Source of the DNA: Limisphaerales bacterium
Lineage (GTDB): Bacteria; Verrucomicrobiota; Verrucomicrobiia; Limisphaerales; UBA11358
Length of the DNA: 6,591 bases
Reading direction: 5' to 3'
Assembly: GCA_003455565.1 (NCBI GenBank)
Contig: DMQW01000067.1
Span: 1-6,591 of the forward strand
Within the stretch, counting starts at the first letter, position 1. Every line of letters starts with the position of its first letter. The notes beneath the pieces were generated by a model. The model was not told where the DNA came from. It worked only from the letters and a program-made list of their open reading frames with translations, and did no database searches. The translations under genes were made by a program, and so were the position numbers. Below, in pieces: positions 5,329 to 6,591 of this stretch.

Positions 5329-5988
5329 TCAAGCACGTTTTGGAGTCTTGCGATTACGTTTCAGTGTGAGAAGCAAAATTAAAACCATCACTGCCGGCCA
5401 AACTGCATTGCCAAGCCACGACAGCACCATGCTGATATTATATCCGGCAGTGATTAAATCGTTGCCCGGCAAATTCCGGTCTCGGAAATAAGCGGTCAAA
5501 ACCGTAATGGTTAAAATAGCAAACAGTCCGCAAGCCAATTTCCATGATGAAATATTTTCAAGATAATTTGGAATGCGTCCGCGACGAATCATTACGACTG
5601 ACGCAATGAACACAAACAAAGGAATCAAATAAAAAAATTCTGTCCAGCTACTTTGATTCATCCAACCCGCCAGCAAATCTTTCCAAGTCATGAACACATA
5701 ACTTCCGACCAAACTAATCGCCATCCAAAGCACCCGCTCGCGCCAGACATTGGCCGGGTCGGTTTTCACAAATTCCTCGCCGAGCTGTTGCGGCTGGCCG
5801 ACTCGTCGGCACGCGAGCCAGAAAGATTCTTCTTCTTTCAAACCGCGCCGCTGAAGTTCGGCCACGGTGTCGCGGAGATGCGTTTCCAATTCGCGCCGCA
5901 CGTCGGGCGTGAGATCGGGCTGCGCGGCCAGTTCCTGCTGCCAGTTTTGAATGGCCGCGTTTAGATCGAAACGGGTTTGAGTTTCCAT
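5329..5988 (-). CDS. Permease-prefix-domain protein with four TM helices
   Basis: A 219-residue membrane protein. Residues 8-78 form a soluble helical prefix domain, recognisable from the pattern W-x-QEL, DVRRELETHLRD (29-40) and ESFWLACRRVGQPQQLGEEF (54-73), as found at the N-terminus of many ADOP/MacB-type permeases in Verrucomicrobia and Acidobacteria. Here no ABC permease follows; instead there are four hydrophobic segments at about 84-106, 116-134, 149-167 and 184-208, then a basic tail. The gene is the downstream member of a tandem pair with the paralogue 4 bases upstream. Such genes often lie next to PadR-family regulators; none is in the window. Function unknown; a regulatory or membrane-stress role is conjecture. 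The membrane part is visibly more AT-rich than the prefix part. Confidence 0.8.
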   Translation of the reverse strand: METQTRFDLNAAIQNWQQELAAQPDLTPDVRRELETHLRDTVAELQRRGLKEEESFWLACRRVGQPQQLGEEFVKTDPANVWRERVLWMAISLVGSYVFMTWKDLLAGWMNQSSWTEFFYLIPLFVFIASVVMIRRGRIPNYLENISSWKLACGLFAILTITVLTAYFRDRNLPGNDLITAGYNISMVLSWLGNAVWPAVMVLILLLTLKRNRKTPKRA

Positions 5989-5992
5989 GGTT

Positions 5993-6591
5993 TCAGATTT
6001 GTTGGCCGACTTTTCGATTTTGCGTCGGCACGAGCCTCAAGAGAACCCACACCAAGGTCATTAGCGTCAACAAACGCATGCCAAACATGACTGCGATGCA
6101 GGTTGTCGCGTCAATAGATTGTGTCATGTTGGAGTCTGACACTGATTGTATGAGGTATAGAAATGGAATTGAACCGTTGACGTGCCAACTGGAGCCGCCG
6201 GCCATTATGTGCCACGAGAATTCATCCAGAAGCACGGCAAGCAGAACCAGCATCAGCATTGTGAACTTGAAAAGAGAACGGCTTTTTATGAACGAATCCA
6301 GCTTGGAGCAAAGACCCGAAAACCGTCCGGTCGCCATCATCACGCCGACCATCAACAGAGCAATGAACAGCATAAACATTAAAACACTCAAAGGTGCCGC
6401 CAAATCACTTTCGCGGGAAACCATGCGAATTGCGCAACGAATTGACCCCAAGAATTCGTTTAGAAAAATTGCGAGGGCCGCCCAAAAAAGATACTTACCA
6501 ATAATCTTGGCCGGCTCGGTTTTCACGAATTCCTCAGCCAATTCATGCGGCCTTCCAATGCGCCGACGCGCCAGCCAGAAAGATTCTTCGT
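5993..6591 (-). CDS. Permease-prefix-domain membrane protein, 5' end cut by window
   Basis: A partial gene running off the right edge; 198 codons are visible before the TGA at 5995-5993. The first visible residues read EESFWLARRRIGRPHELAEEF, directly alignable with the prefix domain of the next gene (EESFWLACRRVGQPQQLGEEF), so the two are tandem paralogues. After this come a conserved VKT-P-A linker and four hydrophobic segments with little similarity to those of the neighbour. The frame continues to the edge without a stop, and no true start is seen; the TTG at 6541 lies inside the conserved prefix and is not a start. The stop is 4 bases from the next ATG, so the pair is almost certainly one operon. 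Function unknown. Confidence 0.8.
   Translation of the reverse strand, partial: EESFWLARRRIGRPHELAEEFVKTEPAKIIGKYLFWAALAIFLNEFLGSIRCAIRMVSRESDLAAPLSVLMFMLFIALLMVGVMMATGRFSGLCSKLDSFIKSRSLFKFTMLMLVLLAVLLDEFSWHIMAGGSSWHVNGSIPFLYLIQSVSDSNMTQSIDATTCIAVMFGMRLLTLMTLVWVLLRLVPTQNRKVGQQI

Noticed and set aside
5271..5336. Longer antitoxin start at 5336
   Set aside because: The extra 22 residues do not fit the family, overlap the end of the neighbouring gene and would contain the promoter.
4645..5369. Plus-strand open frames across the HAD end and toxin-antitoxin region
   Set aside because: They are shadows of clear genes on the minus strand and of the HAD gene; no motif supports them.

Overview
The window looks like chromosomal DNA from a verrucomicrobial bacterium, probably of the Pedosphaera/Limisphaerales type. 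This is inferred from the protein style: permease-prefix proteins, a zinc-binding L31 paired with RF1, few Shine-Dalgarno sequences, and GC-rich genes separated by AT-rich or palindromic spacers. No 16S or other marker is present to confirm it.

Layout. Bases 1-107 are non-coding or the unrecognised tail of something upstream. A radical SAM protein (108-1292, +) faces a two-gene minus-strand operon (2492 to 1297). That operon encodes a small DUF2089-like helix-turn-helix protein and, with an ATGA overlap, a secreted/membrane protein with an N-terminal signal peptide, a probable beta-sandwich exodomain and three membrane helices. It starts from a very good sigma70-type promoter interlaced with three copies of an AT-rich 10-mer. 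Divergent from it lie rpmE (ribosomal protein L31) and prfA (release factor 1). They are separated by a terminator-like hairpin and a pair of REP-like palindromes ending 7 bases before the prfA start. After prfA, a spacer made of two inverted arrays of degenerate hexamers runs into the start of a YqaB/beta-phosphoglucomutase-like HAD phosphatase.

From 4753 to the right edge everything is on the minus strand. Two tandem paralogous four-helix membrane proteins carrying a permease-prefix domain (the upstream one cut by the window edge) are followed by a type II toxin-antitoxin pair, with the antitoxin gene first and overlapping the RelE/ParE-like toxin by ATGA.

Functionally, rpmE and prfA are translation housekeeping genes and the HAD enzyme is probably sugar-phosphate metabolism. 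The rest is accessory. The least explained unit is the self-contained HTH plus exodomain-membrane operon, whose promoter looks autoregulated. The non-coding DNA is unusually structured: an operator set, a REP pair and a hexamer inverted array.
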